Assembly (NCBI GenBank): GCA_963734685.1
Contig: CAVTIC010000001.1
Span: forward strand, 992,001 to 1,056,000
DNA length: 64,000 nt
From: JAOUEA01 sp963734685
Lineage (GTDB): Bacteria > Actinomycetota > UBA4738 > HRBIN12
Direction: 5' to 3'
The notes below the pieces were generated by a model. It had not been told where the DNA came from. It searched no databases and saw nothing but the letters and a program-made list of their open reading frames with translations. Numbering within the stretch: position 1 is the first letter of the stretch; every line of letters starts with the position of its first letter. This document shows, one piece after another, positions 53,313 to 62,653 of the stretch. The position numbers and the translations under genes were made by a program.

Positions 53313-54101
53313 GTGGCGGAGCTGACAACCGCCGACGTCACGCTCCACGTCGAGACCGACGGCGTGGGTGAACCGGTGACCGTGTTCGCGCACGGGCTCA
53401 CCAACTCGTGCATGGAGCTGGCTGCGTTCACGCCGATGGCGCCGGGCACCAAGGTGCGGTTCTGCTTCCGCGGGCATGGTCACTCGAGCACCCCGGACGC
53501 AGGCGCGTACGGTTACGCTGATTTCGCACGAGACCTCGAGGCGGTGGCGGTCGCATCGGGGGCAACATGCGCGGTCGGCACCTCCCTCGGCGCCGGTGCT
53601 CTCGCGCACCTGCTCGCGCGTGAGCCCGAACGGTTCGAGCGCCTCGTGTTCCTGCTGCCCTCGTCGCTCGAGGGCTCGATCGGATCGGATCCGCTGTTCG
53701 AACGGACCGCCGAGTTGCTCGAGTCGTTGCCGCGCGACGAGGCGATCGAGGCGATCCTGCGGGAGTCTGGCCGAGCCCGCAACTACGAGGAACAGCCGGG
53801 ACTCCGTGAGTTCGACATGCTGTTGTGGCAGGACATGAACCCCGTCGGCGTCGCCCGAGCGATCCGCGAGGTGGTGCCGGACGCAGCGGTGCCCGACATC
53901 AGCGTGCTCGCAGCCGTGCACGCGCCGGCCCTCGTGATCGCCCGGGAAGGAGACTCGATCCACCCCGCGGACGTCGCGCGGCGACTCGCCGAGGTGATGC
54001 CGAACGCCGAGGCGATCGTGCTGGACTCGGAGGAAGGCTTGCTCGCCTCGATCCCGATGCTGATCGCGCGCGTGAGCAGCTTTCTCGAGGGGGGTGCGTG
54101 A
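53313..54101 (+). CDS. alpha/beta hydrolase
   Basis: A 262-residue hydrolase. The oxyanion strand is VTVFAHGLTNS, the nucleophile elbow AVGTSLGAGALAHLL (Ser about residue 94), and the acid is probably Asp in VIAREGDSIHP, with a poorly marked catalytic His near the end. It starts at GTG 53313 and overlaps the DMT transporter gene (GTGA), so they are translated together. Substrate unknown. Confidence 0.85.
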   Translation: MAELTTADVTLHVETDGVGEPVTVFAHGLTNSCMELAAFTPMAPGTKVRFCFRGHGHSSTPDAGAYGYADFARDLEAVAVASGATCAVGTSLGAGALAHLLAREPERFERLVFLLPSSLEGSIGSDPLFERTAELLESLPRDEAIEAILRESGRARNYEEQPGLREFDMLLWQDMNPVGVARAIREVVPDAAVPDISVLAAVHAPALVIAREGDSIHPADVARRLAEVMPNAEAIVLDSEEGLLASIPMLIARVSSFLEGGA

Positions 54102-55024
54102 GCCAGGCCGCGGCATCCCGGCGGGCCGTCGACCGCCGGGGCGAACTGGTCGGCTCGGCGATGTCCCTCGCGATGGCGGTGCTGTTCGCCGGGGTCGTGA
54201 TCCTGGGCTCGAAGGTGCAGGCGGGCGGACCGCCGTTCGTCACGCTCGCGATCCGTTTCGGTGGGCAGTCGTTGTTGCTGCTCGGGCTCGCGCTCGTGCT
54301 GCGCCGTCCGGGCCTGCCGGCGCCTGGCGAACGGCTCGCGCTCGCGCTCGCCGGCACCCTGGGGTACGGCACCGAGGCGGCGCTCTACTTCTCCGCGCTG
54401 AACCACGGCTCGGCCGCCGCGGTCACCCTGCTCTTCTACACCTACCCGGTCTGGGTGATGCTCGTGACGATCGCGCTCGACCGGCGCGCCCCGTCGCCTC
54501 CGCTGTTCGTGGCGCTCGCCCTCGCGATCGGTGGCAGCGCGGTCGTCGTGCTCGGAGGCGGGGGCGGCGAGACCGACGTGGAGCCGCTCGGCATCGCGCT
54601 GGCCCTCGCGACCTCGCTCGCCTACACGGCCTACCTCGTCGGTACCGACCGCCACGTGCGCCGCACCGACCCGGTCACCGCTGCCGGGTGGCTCGGCGCC
54701 GGCGCCGCTACCTCGAACGTCGTGTTCGCGCTCGTGTTCGGGTCGTTGCTCGTGCCGGCGGGTGCCACGCCGGGCCGCCTGGCGGCGATCGTGCTGGTGT
54801 CGGCCGGGGCCTTCGCGACGATGCTCGCCGGCCTCCAACGTGTCGGCGCCGTGCGCAACGCGATCATCGGCGTGATGGAGCCACTCACGGTCGCCGTGCT
54901 CGCCTCGGTCTTCCTCGACCAGCCGATCACGCCCGCCGTCGCCGCGGGTGGATCGCTGATCCTCATCGGCGCTGTGATCGCCTCGGTCGTGCGCACGACG
55001 CGAACCGCGGAGCCGAACGTCTGA
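54098..55024 (+). CDS. EamA/DMT family transporter
   Basis: A 308-residue transporter with ten helices in two EamA repeats (residues 20-150 and 160-295). Repeat features are LYFSALNHGSAAAVTLLFYTYPVWVML in the first half and RVGAVRNAIIGVMEPLTVAVLASVFLDQP in the second. Such proteins export amino acids or metabolites. The GTGA overlap with the hydrolase suggests it handles that enzyme's substrate or product. Confidence 0.92.
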   Translation: MSQAAASRRAVDRRGELVGSAMSLAMAVLFAGVVILGSKVQAGGPPFVTLAIRFGGQSLLLLGLALVLRRPGLPAPGERLALALAGTLGYGTEAALYFSALNHGSAAAVTLLFYTYPVWVMLVTIALDRRAPSPPLFVALALAIGGSAVVVLGGGGGETDVEPLGIALALATSLAYTAYLVGTDRHVRRTDPVTAAGWLGAGAATSNVVFALVFGSLLVPAGATPGRLAAIVLVSAGAFATMLAGLQRVGAVRNAIIGVMEPLTVAVLASVFLDQPITPAVAAGGSLILIGAVIASVVRTTRTAEPNV

Positions 55025-55141
55025 TGCCGGTCGCCGCAACGCGCAGGCCGGGTTCGTCGAGACCGGCGAGAGCGAAGGCGACGAGGTCGTTGCCCGGCGT
55101 CCGCTCTGACGCTCGCTTCGGGCTGCGATACCGTCCCGCTC

Positions 55142-55870
55142 ATGACCGACGACCTGTACTCTCGCGACGCGTACCTGCGCACCTGCGAGGCAACGGTGGT
55201 CGACGTGCGCGACGACGGTGTCGTCCTCGACCGCACCGTCTTCTATCCGCGTGGCGGTGGCCAGCCCGGCGACTCCGGAGTGCTGCGATGGGACGGCGGC
55301 GAATGCCGCGTGACCGACAGCACGAAGTCGCGCGACGACGGTGAGGTGCTGCACGCCGTGGACCCTTCGACGCTCGCACCGCCGCCCGGCACCACGGTGA
55401 CGGCAGAGATCGACTGGGACCGCCGCTACCTGCACATGCGCACCCACACCGCGTTGCACGCACTGTCGGGAGTCGTCTTCACCGACTTCGGCGCCAAGGT
55501 CACCGGAGGCAACATGGACTCCGGCGGTCTCGCCCGCATGGACTTCGAGCTCGACGGCATCAGCCAGGAGTTCGGTCGCGAGGTCGAGGATCGATTGAAC
55601 GCCCGTCTCGCCGAGGACGTGCCGGTGCACGTCCACTTCCTGCCGCGGGCCGACGCGCTCGGCGATCCCGATCTGATCCGCACCAAGGTCTCGCTGATCC
55701 CGGGATCCGTCGACCCGATCCGCGTGATCGACATCACCGGCATCGACAAGCAGGCCGACGGGGGCACGCACGTCGCGTCGAGCGGCGAGGTCGGTCGGGT
55801 GCGGGTGGTCAAGACGGAGTCCAAGGGCAAGGCGAACAAGCGCATCCGCATCCAGCTCGAGCAACCGTGA
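55142..55870 (+). CDS. AlaX-type alanyl-tRNA editing protein
   Basis: A 242-residue free-standing editing protein that clears mischarged tRNA-Ala. N-terminal RTVFYPRGGGQPGDSG and the zinc His pair in MRTHTALHALSG are typical. The second zinc motif, usually CGGTH, is DGGTHVASSGEVG, so the expected Cys is Asp. This may be a lineage variant with altered metal binding. It overlaps the agmatine deiminase gene (GTGA). ATG 55142 is followed by the conserved start; the 117 bases before it show no gene. Confidence 0.88.
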   Translation: MTDDLYSRDAYLRTCEATVVDVRDDGVVLDRTVFYPRGGGQPGDSGVLRWDGGECRVTDSTKSRDDGEVLHAVDPSTLAPPPGTTVTAEIDWDRRYLHMRTHTALHALSGVVFTDFGAKVTGGNMDSGGLARMDFELDGISQEFGREVEDRLNARLAEDVPVHVHFLPRADALGDPDLIRTKVSLIPGSVDPIRVIDITGIDKQADGGTHVASSGEVGRVRVVKTESKGKANKRIRIQLEQP

Positions 55871-56901
55871 CGGAGGGCGTGACCGACCGCACGCCACGCG
55901 ATGACGGGTTCGCGATGCCGGCCGAATGGTCTCCGCACCAGGCAACGCTCATGGCGTGGCCGACCCTGACGCGGGCGGATCTGTGGGGGGAGCTCTTCAG
56001 GGACGCGCAGCGCGACTTCGCCGCGGTCGCGAACGCGATCGCCGAGTTCGAACCGGTCGTGATGGTGGTCGATCCCGAGCAGGTGGGCCACGCTCGCGCG
56101 CTCTTGGCGGCAGGCGTCGAACTGCTCCCGACGCCGATCGACGATTCCTGGATCCGGGACTCGGGTCCGATCTTCGTCTCGAGCCGCCGCGGCGAGGTCG
56201 CGCTCGTGCACTTCGGATTCAACGGATGGGGGGAGCGCTACCGTCCGTACGATCGCGACAGCGAGGTGCCGTCGGCGATCGCGGCGCATCTCGGCATGCG
56301 ACGCTACGTCGCGCCGATGATCCTCGAGGGCGGCGCCGTCACCGTCGACGGTGAGGGCACGCTGCTCACGACGGAGACCTGCCTGCTGAACCCGAACCGG
56401 AACCCGAGCCTCACCCGTCAGGACAACGAGCGCCTGCTGCGCGATTACCTGGGCGCCGACGTGGTCGTGTGGCTGCCGGGCGGATGGATGGCGAGCCGCG
56501 ACACCGACGGCCACGTCGACGGCATCGCCGCGTACGTCGCGCCGGGCCAGGTGGTGCTCCACGCACCCGCCGACGGCGCCGACCCCGACCACGAGCGGGC
56601 AGCGGAGAATCGCCGACTGATCGAGGGGACCGTCGACGCCCGCGGACGCACGATCCGGGTGCTGCCGATCGACCCCGGTGCGACGCTCGAGCTCACCCAC
56701 CTGAACCTGTATCTCACGAACGGGAACGCGGCGATCGTGCCTCTGGCCGGCGTTCCTCAGGACGAGATCGCCCTCGCCCAGCTCCGCGAGGCGATGCCCG
56801 ACCGGCAGCTGGTCACCGTGAGCGGCCGGGTGATGCACGAGGGCGGCGGCGGTCCCCACTGCATCACCCAGCAGGTGCCGGTCGGGCGTCCGGCGGCCTG
56901 A
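55867..56901 (+). CDS. aguA: agmatine deiminase
   Basis: A 344-residue guanidine-modifying enzyme that turns agmatine into N-carbamoylputrescine and ammonia. Active-site blocks are MPAEWSPHQATLMAWP, DDSWIRDSGPIF, RDTDGHVDG and the catalytic Cys in GGGGPHCITQQVP. Length and motif order match the family. Coupled by GTGA to the AlaX gene. No carbamoylputrescine amidase is adjacent, but the window's gamma-glutamylamine genes could use putrescine made downstream. Confidence 0.95.
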   Translation: MTEGVTDRTPRDDGFAMPAEWSPHQATLMAWPTLTRADLWGELFRDAQRDFAAVANAIAEFEPVVMVVDPEQVGHARALLAAGVELLPTPIDDSWIRDSGPIFVSSRRGEVALVHFGFNGWGERYRPYDRDSEVPSAIAAHLGMRRYVAPMILEGGAVTVDGEGTLLTTETCLLNPNRNPSLTRQDNERLLRDYLGADVVVWLPGGWMASRDTDGHVDGIAAYVAPGQVVLHAPADGADPDHERAAENRRLIEGTVDARGRTIRVLPIDPGATLELTHLNLYLTNGNAAIVPLAGVPQDEIALAQLREAMPDRQLVTVSGRVMHEGGGGPHCITQQVPVGRPAA

Positions 56902-56965
56902 GGACCGAGTCAGCCGGGCGCCGTGAGCTTCACGATCTCCGCCGAGGACCGCCGTCACCGACCTG

Positions 56966-58891
56966 TCACCCTCCGAGCAGCGCCGCGAGGGCCGAGATCG
57001 CGACCGTCGCCACGAGCCCGCCGACCGTGAGCATCAGCCTGAGCTGGGAGGGGATCGGCGACCGCCCGAACGCGAAGTAGAGCAGTGGTCCCGCGAACGG
57101 CACGAGCAGCACGACCGCCATCCATCGCGCGCGGAACGAGATCGGCTGCGATTCCAGTCGGATCAGATCCCAGAGCGCGATCGTGACCCAGGCGGCGTAC
57201 AGGATGCCGGGCAGGACGTAGCCGTACAGTCCGATCAGCAAGCTCCACCACGAGGCGGCGAGCGGGGTTGCGAACACGGTGAGCTCCTTGTCGACGGTCG
57301 GTGGGACCGGCTCGATCGAGCCGACGGCGCGGATGCGGAAGGGCTGCGGCACGCTCTGCCCGGGGATCGCAGGGCGGGGCGGGGCATGCTCAGGGTCCGG
57401 CATCGTGGGTTGGTCGGGCGGCGCGGGTTGCGAGCGCCAGTCTCCGTGGGGGAACTCACCGTCGAGCGCGTCGAGGAACCGCACCCCGGCGTTCAGCGTC
57501 GGGGCGAGAGAGCCGCCGCCGACGCCGGCGAGCCACCCGTCGCACCCCCGCAGCAGCTCGATCGCCGGGGGCGTGGTCCGACCCGCATCGTTGCCGGTGA
57601 AACAGTCGCCACCCGCCGCCGGTGCCCCGAGCGCCAGGTCGGCCAGACCGGAGGCACGCACGACGTTGTCGCGCACCTCGTTCCCGCTCGTGACCCAGAC
57701 GTTGCGGTCGAGGTTCGGCAGCACGGCGATGCCGTAGCGCTCGTGGTTCTCCACGAGGTTCCCGGTGATCGTGTTGCCGACGCCGCCGGTCACCAGGATG
57801 CCCGTGCCGAACGTCGGATAGGTGAGCGCCTTCGTGTCGGCCGTGGTCGAGTTGTTGTCGTGGACGAAGTTGCCGGCGATCAGCATGTCGCGCTGCGGCG
57901 GATCGGCCTCGGAGTCGAGCGTGTTCGGCACGATGCCCGCCAGGTTGAAGCGCCACTCACTGTTCACGATCGCCAGGTCGCCGCCCGCGTTCGTGCCGCT
58001 GAATCCCAGCGCGTTGTGTTCGGCGATCACGTCTCGCACCACGGCGTGGCACGGGAAGCACTGGCCGATGTAGAAGCCGGAATCGGGCGACCCGCTCGCG
58101 TAGGAACGGTCGAACTGGCCCCAGTCGGAGTCGTAGGCGAAGATGCCGTAGTCGCCGTTGCCGTACGCCGTGAGGAACGATCCCCAGTAGCCGTGCACGC
58201 TCGTCCACTGCACGCCGTTGAGCAGGTGGTTGCGGACGGTGAGGTTCTCGATCGTGACGCCGTCGGCCTCGATCACATGGATGCCGATCGCGCGCTCGAA
58301 CCGGCCGTCGATCACGACACGGTTGCGGTCCATGCCGCGGATCGTGATGTAGGGCGTCGTCACGGTGACCGACTCGCGGTAGACGCCCGGGTCGATCAAC
58401 ACCATGCCACCGGGCTTCGCAACATCCACCGCCTCCTGGATCGTGGCGGCGTCTGCCGGCACGCGGACGGTCGCAGCGAAGCCGTCCGGCACGGGCTCGC
58501 GACCGGGGCCGATGTCACCGGCCGCGCCCGGCATCGGCGCGTCACCGACGAGGACGGTGCCCGCCATGCCCGAGCCGGGCGCGCCGTGATACTTGCAGAA
58601 GTACGTGAAGACGCCGGGCTCGTCGAAGGTGTGGGCGAACTCGATGCCGGGCCGCAGGTCGCCCGAGTCCCACGAGGCGTCGTCGGCCTGCACCGTGTGG
58701 GGGGTGCGCCCGTCCATCGTCCACTCGACCGTCCCGCCGGGCTCGATGCGCACCACGGACGGGGTGAAGAGGTTGTCGATCGCGCTCACGCTGGCGCCGT
58801 CGGCCTCGTCGGCCACTGCGGTCGGAACCCCGAGTGCCAGGGTCAGCGACGCGCCGAGGAACGCGAGCGCGAGCGAACGACAGCCGGCCAT
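56966..58891 (-). CDS. cupredoxin + parallel beta-helix + PLDc_N-like membrane protein
   Basis: A 641-residue exported protein. A signal peptide (residues 1-28) leads to a cupredoxin domain, about 35-120, with probable copper ligands His in RTPHTVQA, Cys and His in YFCKYHGAPGSG and Met just after. Residues 145-450 form a right-handed beta-helix of NosD/carbohydrate-binding type (ATIQEAVDVAKPGGMVLIDPGVYRESV, ITIRGMDRNRVVIDG). The C-terminus (about 550-641) has three helices with LRWMAVVL-like and LLYFAFGRSPIP sequence similar to PLDc_N. I start at ATG 58891. Confidence 0.85.
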   Translation of the reverse strand: MAGCRSLALAFLGASLTLALGVPTAVADEADGASVSAIDNLFTPSVVRIEPGGTVEWTMDGRTPHTVQADDASWDSGDLRPGIEFAHTFDEPGVFTYFCKYHGAPGSGMAGTVLVGDAPMPGAAGDIGPGREPVPDGFAATVRVPADAATIQEAVDVAKPGGMVLIDPGVYRESVTVTTPYITIRGMDRNRVVIDGRFERAIGIHVIEADGVTIENLTVRNHLLNGVQWTSVHGYWGSFLTAYGNGDYGIFAYDSDWGQFDRSYASGSPDSGFYIGQCFPCHAVVRDVIAEHNALGFSGTNAGGDLAIVNSEWRFNLAGIVPNTLDSEADPPQRDMLIAGNFVHDNNSTTADTKALTYPTFGTGILVTGGVGNTITGNLVENHERYGIAVLPNLDRNVWVTSGNEVRDNVVRASGLADLALGAPAAGGDCFTGNDAGRTTPPAIELLRGCDGWLAGVGGGSLAPTLNAGVRFLDALDGEFPHGDWRSQPAPPDQPTMPDPEHAPPRPAIPGQSVPQPFRIRAVGSIEPVPPTVDKELTVFATPLAASWWSLLIGLYGYVLPGILYAAWVTIALWDLIRLESQPISFRARWMAVVLLVPFAGPLLYFAFGRSPIPSQLRLMLTVGGLVATVAISALAALLGG

Positions 58892-58950
58892 CGCGCCGAA
58901 CGCTAACACCCCCTCGCCGGGCCGCCGCGCTGCGGGTACCCTGCCAGTCG

Positions 58951-60354
58951 ATGGCCCCTGAGCGACTCTCCAGCCTCGACGCGAGCTTCCTCTACCTCGA
59001 GACGCCCGCCATGCACATGCACGTCGCCGGCGTGTCGGTCTTCGACCCGCGCGACGACGGCCCCCTCACCTACGACGACGTGCAACGGGTCGTCGAGGCG
59101 CGCCTATACCTCGCGCCGCGTCTACGGCAGAGGGTGATGCGGGTGCCGTTCGGGCTCGCGCGCCCGCTCTGGGTCGACGACGATCGCTTCGACCTCGACT
59201 TCCACCTGCGGCGGGCGGCCATCCCATCGCCGGGGGGCCGGTTCCAACTCGAGCGCGCGGTGGGGCGCGTGCTCTCGCGTCCTCTCGATCCGTCGAAGCC
59301 GCTGTGGGAGCTGTACGTGTTCGAGGGGCTCGCCGAGCGACGCACGGCCGTGCTGCTGAAGATGCACCATGCCCTCGCCGACGGCATCTCCGGCATGACG
59401 ATCGCCTCGGCGCTGTTCGACCTCGCACCCGACGCCGAGATCGGCCCCTCCCGGACGACACCGTGGAAGGCGTCGCCGCCTCCGACCCGCGAGGAACTAT
59501 TGCGCGATGCCGCTCAGGATCTCGTGCTGCACCCTCTCGAGGCGCTCGGGCATGCGGTGGGCGCGCCGGCGCGCACGTTGCACGTGGTCGCCGAGACCCT
59601 CTCGGGTGTCCGCGACGTGGTGGACATGGGCGCGCCGCCCGCAGGTCCGTTCGACACCGAGATCGGGCCCGCCCGCCGGTTCGCGATGGCCGAGGCGTCG
59701 TTCGAACGCATCCGGCAGATCAAGCGCGCGCTCGGTGGCACGGTGAACGACGTCGTGCTCACGGCGGTGGCTGGAGGGCTGCACGACCTGCTCGAGCACC
59801 GGGGCGAGGACACGAGGGGGCGAACGCTCCGGGTGATGGTGCCGGTGTCGGTGCGCTCGAAGGCGCAGCAGGGCGAGGTCGGCAATCGCGTGGCGCCGGC
59901 ATTCGTCGACGTGCCGGTCGGACCACTGCGCGCCCGCACCCGGCTGCAACGTGTCCGTCGGGCGACCTCGCAGCTCAAAGAGTCGGCGATGGCCCTGAGC
60001 GCCGACTCGATCATCGGGCTCGGCGCCTACTCCCCACCGGCGCTGCACGCGATGGCCGCCCGACTCGCCAGTCGCGGCCGCTGGTTCAACCTTGTCGTGT
60101 CCAACGTGCCCGCGCCCCAGGTGCCCATGTATCTCGCGGGGGCGTCGCTCGTGGCGAGCTACCCGTCGATGCCGCTCGGGGAGCGGAGCGGGCTCTCGGT
60201 CGCATGCACGAGCCTGGCCGGCACCATGGCATTCGGGCTCACGGCCGACTGGGATTCGCTGCCCGACGTCGAGGTGCTGGCACGCGGCATCGAGACCGCG
60301 GTCGACGAGCTCGAGAAGGCCGCGGCTGCCGCTCAGCCGAAGCGGGCCGGCTGA
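58951..60354 (+). CDS. WS/DGAT family wax ester synthase/diacylglycerol acyltransferase
   Basis: A 467-residue acyltransferase. The catalytic HHxxxDG motif is MHHALADG (about residue 137), with PLWELYVFEGL upstream, and C-terminal NLVVSNVPAPQVPMYLAG and GLTADWDSLPD. It would make triacylglycerol or wax esters from acyl-CoA, a storage trait typical of actinobacteria. It is divergent from the cupredoxin gene by 59 bases and converges with the hydrolase at 60356. Confidence 0.93.
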   Translation: MAPERLSSLDASFLYLETPAMHMHVAGVSVFDPRDDGPLTYDDVQRVVEARLYLAPRLRQRVMRVPFGLARPLWVDDDRFDLDFHLRRAAIPSPGGRFQLERAVGRVLSRPLDPSKPLWELYVFEGLAERRTAVLLKMHHALADGISGMTIASALFDLAPDAEIGPSRTTPWKASPPPTREELLRDAAQDLVLHPLEALGHAVGAPARTLHVVAETLSGVRDVVDMGAPPAGPFDTEIGPARRFAMAEASFERIRQIKRALGGTVNDVVLTAVAGGLHDLLEHRGEDTRGRTLRVMVPVSVRSKAQQGEVGNRVAPAFVDVPVGPLRARTRLQRVRRATSQLKESAMALSADSIIGLGAYSPPALHAMAARLASRGRWFNLVVSNVPAPQVPMYLAGASLVASYPSMPLGERSGLSVACTSLAGTMAFGLTADWDSLPDVEVLARGIETAVDELEKAAAAAQPKRAG

Positions 60355-60355
60355 A

Positions 60356-61246
60356 TCAGTCGAGCATCTCCGAGTGCCAGTCGGCCACTTCGACCAGCCA
60401 TCGACCCGGCGCTTCCATCTGCGGCACGTGCCCGAGGTCGGGGAAGATCCGCCCGCGCCACGCCGGGTACGCGCGGAGCGCGGCCTCCGCGCAGGCGGCG
60501 GGTACGAGCCGGTCGCGGCGGCCGTGCAGCACCAGCACGGGGCACCGCACGCCGTCCATCGCCCGCTTCGCCACGTCGGGTCTGCGCCCGAGCCGTCGGA
60601 GCGATCGCCACGCGTCCTGGAACGCAGCCGGCGCGTCGGGGTCGAGTCCGCGCTCGCGTACCTGTTCGACCGTCAGCCGCACGATCTCCTCGGGGATCGA
60701 GGAGGGATCGGCGGCCACGAACCGGAACCCGAGGCGCACGGCGCGTCCGGCATCGAGCAGTCGCAACCGCGCCTCGAGCACCAGCGGGCCGAGCCCCGGC
60801 GCATCGTAGGCGGCGAACCCCACGATCACCGCCGGGTGTGGGAAAGCCCCCCGTACCCACGGGAACGGCGAGTCGGTCAGCACGAGTCCCGCCGGCGATG
60901 CGGGCTCGACGGCGGCGTGGAGCATGCCGATCACCGCACCCATCGAGTTCCCCACGATCACGACCCGACCGCTCGCGTGCTCCTCGATGAATCGGGAGAG
61001 CACCCGCCGCTCGTCCATGAGCCCGGAGCCCCGCCCGTCCCTCGACGCGAAACCGAACCCGGGAAGATCGAGGGCAAGCACCCTTCCGAGGCCTGCGAGC
61101 CCCGCCGCCACCTGCACCCAGTTCAGATGTGAGCCACCCAGCCCGTGCACCAGCACGAAGGTCGTGTCGGCTGGTCCGTCCCACGCACGGTAGGTGACGG
61201 GCCCGTCGACGTCGGCCGTCCGCAACTCGGGCAGGTCCAGGCTCAC
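60356..61246 (-). CDS. alpha/beta hydrolase
   Basis: A 296-residue hydrolase. Oxyanion block FVLVHGLGGSHLNW, nucleophile elbow VIVGNSMGAVIGM (Ser about residue 101), Asp in VLHGRRDRLVP and catalytic His in FPDLGHVPQMEAP are all present. An insert of about 80 residues after the elbow (FAAYDAPGLGPLVLEARLRL) forms a lid. The motif set fits esterase/lipase relatives; next to the WS/DGAT gene a lipid ester substrate is possible. Confidence 0.92.
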   Translation of the reverse strand: MSLDLPELRTADVDGPVTYRAWDGPADTTFVLVHGLGGSHLNWVQVAAGLAGLGRVLALDLPGFGFASRDGRGSGLMDERRVLSRFIEEHASGRVVIVGNSMGAVIGMLHAAVEPASPAGLVLTDSPFPWVRGAFPHPAVIVGFAAYDAPGLGPLVLEARLRLLDAGRAVRLGFRFVAADPSSIPEEIVRLTVEQVRERGLDPDAPAAFQDAWRSLRRLGRRPDVAKRAMDGVRCPVLVLHGRRDRLVPAACAEAALRAYPAWRGRIFPDLGHVPQMEAPGRWLVEVADWHSEMLD

Positions 61247-61251
61247 ACCTC

Positions 61252-61294
61252 CAGGCTACCGGCAGGCTACCGGCAGGCTCCGGCAGGCTCCCGG
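61252..61294. repeat. four tandem copies of an 11-bp repeat
   Basis: CAGGCTACCGG occurs at 61252-61262 and 61263-61273, then CAGGCTCCGG at 61274-61283 and CAGGCTCCCGG at 61284-61294. It begins just upstream of the minus-strand hydrolase start and may be a variable-number repeat in its promoter. Confidence 0.85.
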
Positions 61295-61529
61295 TCGACT
61301 CACGCGGCTTGCCCCAGCTCTGGGCGTGGGGGCAGCGCAGGGCAGGGAACCGCGGAGGGGTTCCTGGCGAATGGTCAGCGACGCCTCGGAGGGAAGCTTC
61401 TGCTCGTGTGAGGCGTTGTGCGCTAGGAACGACGGTAAGGCTGGGAAGGGGCCGGGAAGGGGGAGGTCGTGGTGAAGATCGAGAACCGATGCATCGCCGA
61501 CCGTCACAAGACCTTCACGCCTGTTCGAC

Positions 61530-61559
61530 TTTACAGAAGCGAATGGAACGCATTACCAT
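61530..61559 (+). promoter_or_regulatory. candidate promoter for the sigma factor gene
   Basis: TTTACA (61530-61535), an 18-base spacer, and TACCAT (61554-61559) fit a sigma-70-type promoter with 5 of 6 and 4 of 6 consensus matches. The transcript would start near 61566 and have a leader of about 133 bases. The region is AT-rich compared with its surroundings. Confidence 0.4.
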
Positions 61560-61698
61560 ACGCATGAGCGGCTGCCAAGGCGTTTTCTTCCGTGCGCCCT
61601 GTCCCTTGGCGACCGTGAACGAGGGGAAATCGAGATCCCGAGGAACTGCGGCGTCGCGCCATGCGACCGGGCGGCCTCGAGGAGGAGCGTGATACGAA

Positions 61699-62631
61699 GT
61701 GCCGGAGCCAGCGCGTCCCTTGGGGACCGATGACGCCGATGACCTGCGCCTCTACCTGGAGGCGGCGGCTCGTGAGCCGCTGCTCACCAAGGAGGAAGAG
61801 GTCGAACTCGCCATGACGATCGAGGCGGGCAAGGAGGCCGAAGAGCGCCTCCGTGCCGGGCGTCTACGGTCCGAGAAGAGCATCGCGAAGGCCCGCCGTG
61901 ACGTTCGCACGGCCGAGGCCGCGCGCCAGCGGTTCATCATGGCCAACCTGCGACTCGTCGTGTCCGTGGCCCGCAAGTACCAGGGCCAGGGGCTCCCGCT
62001 CCTCGATCTGATCCAGGAGGGGAACATCGGACTGATGCGCGCGGTCGAGCTGTTCGACTGGCGCCGCGGATTCAAGTTCTCGACCTACGCCACGTGGTGG
62101 ATCCGCCAGGGCATCACCCGCGCGATCGCCGATCGCTCGCGGTCGATCCGCCTGCCGGTACACATCCACGACCGGCTGCGCAAGCTGAACCGCACGCGGT
62201 TCCAGTTCGCCCAGTCGATGGGTCGCGAGCCCTCGCGTGAGGAGCTCGCGAAGGCGCTCGACACCACGGTCGAGGAGATCGACGACCTCACCGAGATGGG
62301 TCGCCGTGAGCCGCTGTCGTTGCAGTCGCCCGTGGGCGAGGACACCGAGCTCGGTGACCTGATCGAGGAGGTCGACTCCGACGCCGCGTTCAACGAGGTC
62401 GAGGACGCCCTGCTCCGCGAGGAGATCGGCGGCGCCGTCGACCGCGTGCTCGACGAGCGCGAGCGTCACGTGGTGGCACTCCGCTACGGGCTCGAGAACG
62501 GCCAGCCGCTCAGCCTGCGCGAGACCGGCAAGGTGCTCGGTCTCAGTGGCGAGCGCGTTCGCCTGATCGAGCGCGAGGCGCTGCGGAAGCTGCGCGACTC
62601 GAACCTGATCAACGCGGTAGCGCTCGGCTGA
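61699..62631 (+). CDS. RNA polymerase sigma factor, RpoD/SigA family
   Basis: A 310-residue sigma-70 factor. Region 1.2 (DDLRLYLEAAAREPLLTKEEEVELA), region 2 (RQRFIMANLRLVVSVARKYQGQGLPLLDLIQEGNIGLMRAVELFDWRRGFKFSTYATWWIRQGI), region 3 and region 4.2 (SLRETGKVLGLSGERVRLIEREALRKLRD) are complete. It lacks the long acidic region 1.1 of large principal factors, so it may be a principal or SigB-like principal-type factor. GTG 61699 follows GGAGGAG. Confidence 0.95.
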   Translation: MPEPARPLGTDDADDLRLYLEAAAREPLLTKEEEVELAMTIEAGKEAEERLRAGRLRSEKSIAKARRDVRTAEAARQRFIMANLRLVVSVARKYQGQGLPLLDLIQEGNIGLMRAVELFDWRRGFKFSTYATWWIRQGITRAIADRSRSIRLPVHIHDRLRKLNRTRFQFAQSMGREPSREELAKALDTTVEEIDDLTEMGRREPLSLQSPVGEDTELGDLIEEVDSDAAFNEVEDALLREEIGGAVDRVLDERERHVVALRYGLENGQPLSLRETGKVLGLSGERVRLIEREALRKLRDSNLINAVALG

Positions 62632-62653
62632 GTCGAGCCCGACGATGAGCTAT

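Larger units (their letters stand above)
61247..61698. other. 452-base intergenic region upstream of the sigma factor
   Basis: No supported gene. It holds an 11-bp tandem repeat (61252-61294), a G-rich stretch near 61430-61470, a promoter-like pair at 61530-61559 and a leader of about 130 bases ending in GGAGGAG before the GTG start. Short open frames here lack ribosome sites and look like chance. Confidence 0.6.

Noticed and set aside
61309..61692. A 127-codon frame in the intergenic region before the sigma gene
   Set aside because: It has no ribosome site, overlaps the candidate promoter and leader, and its protein is a basic low-complexity sequence.
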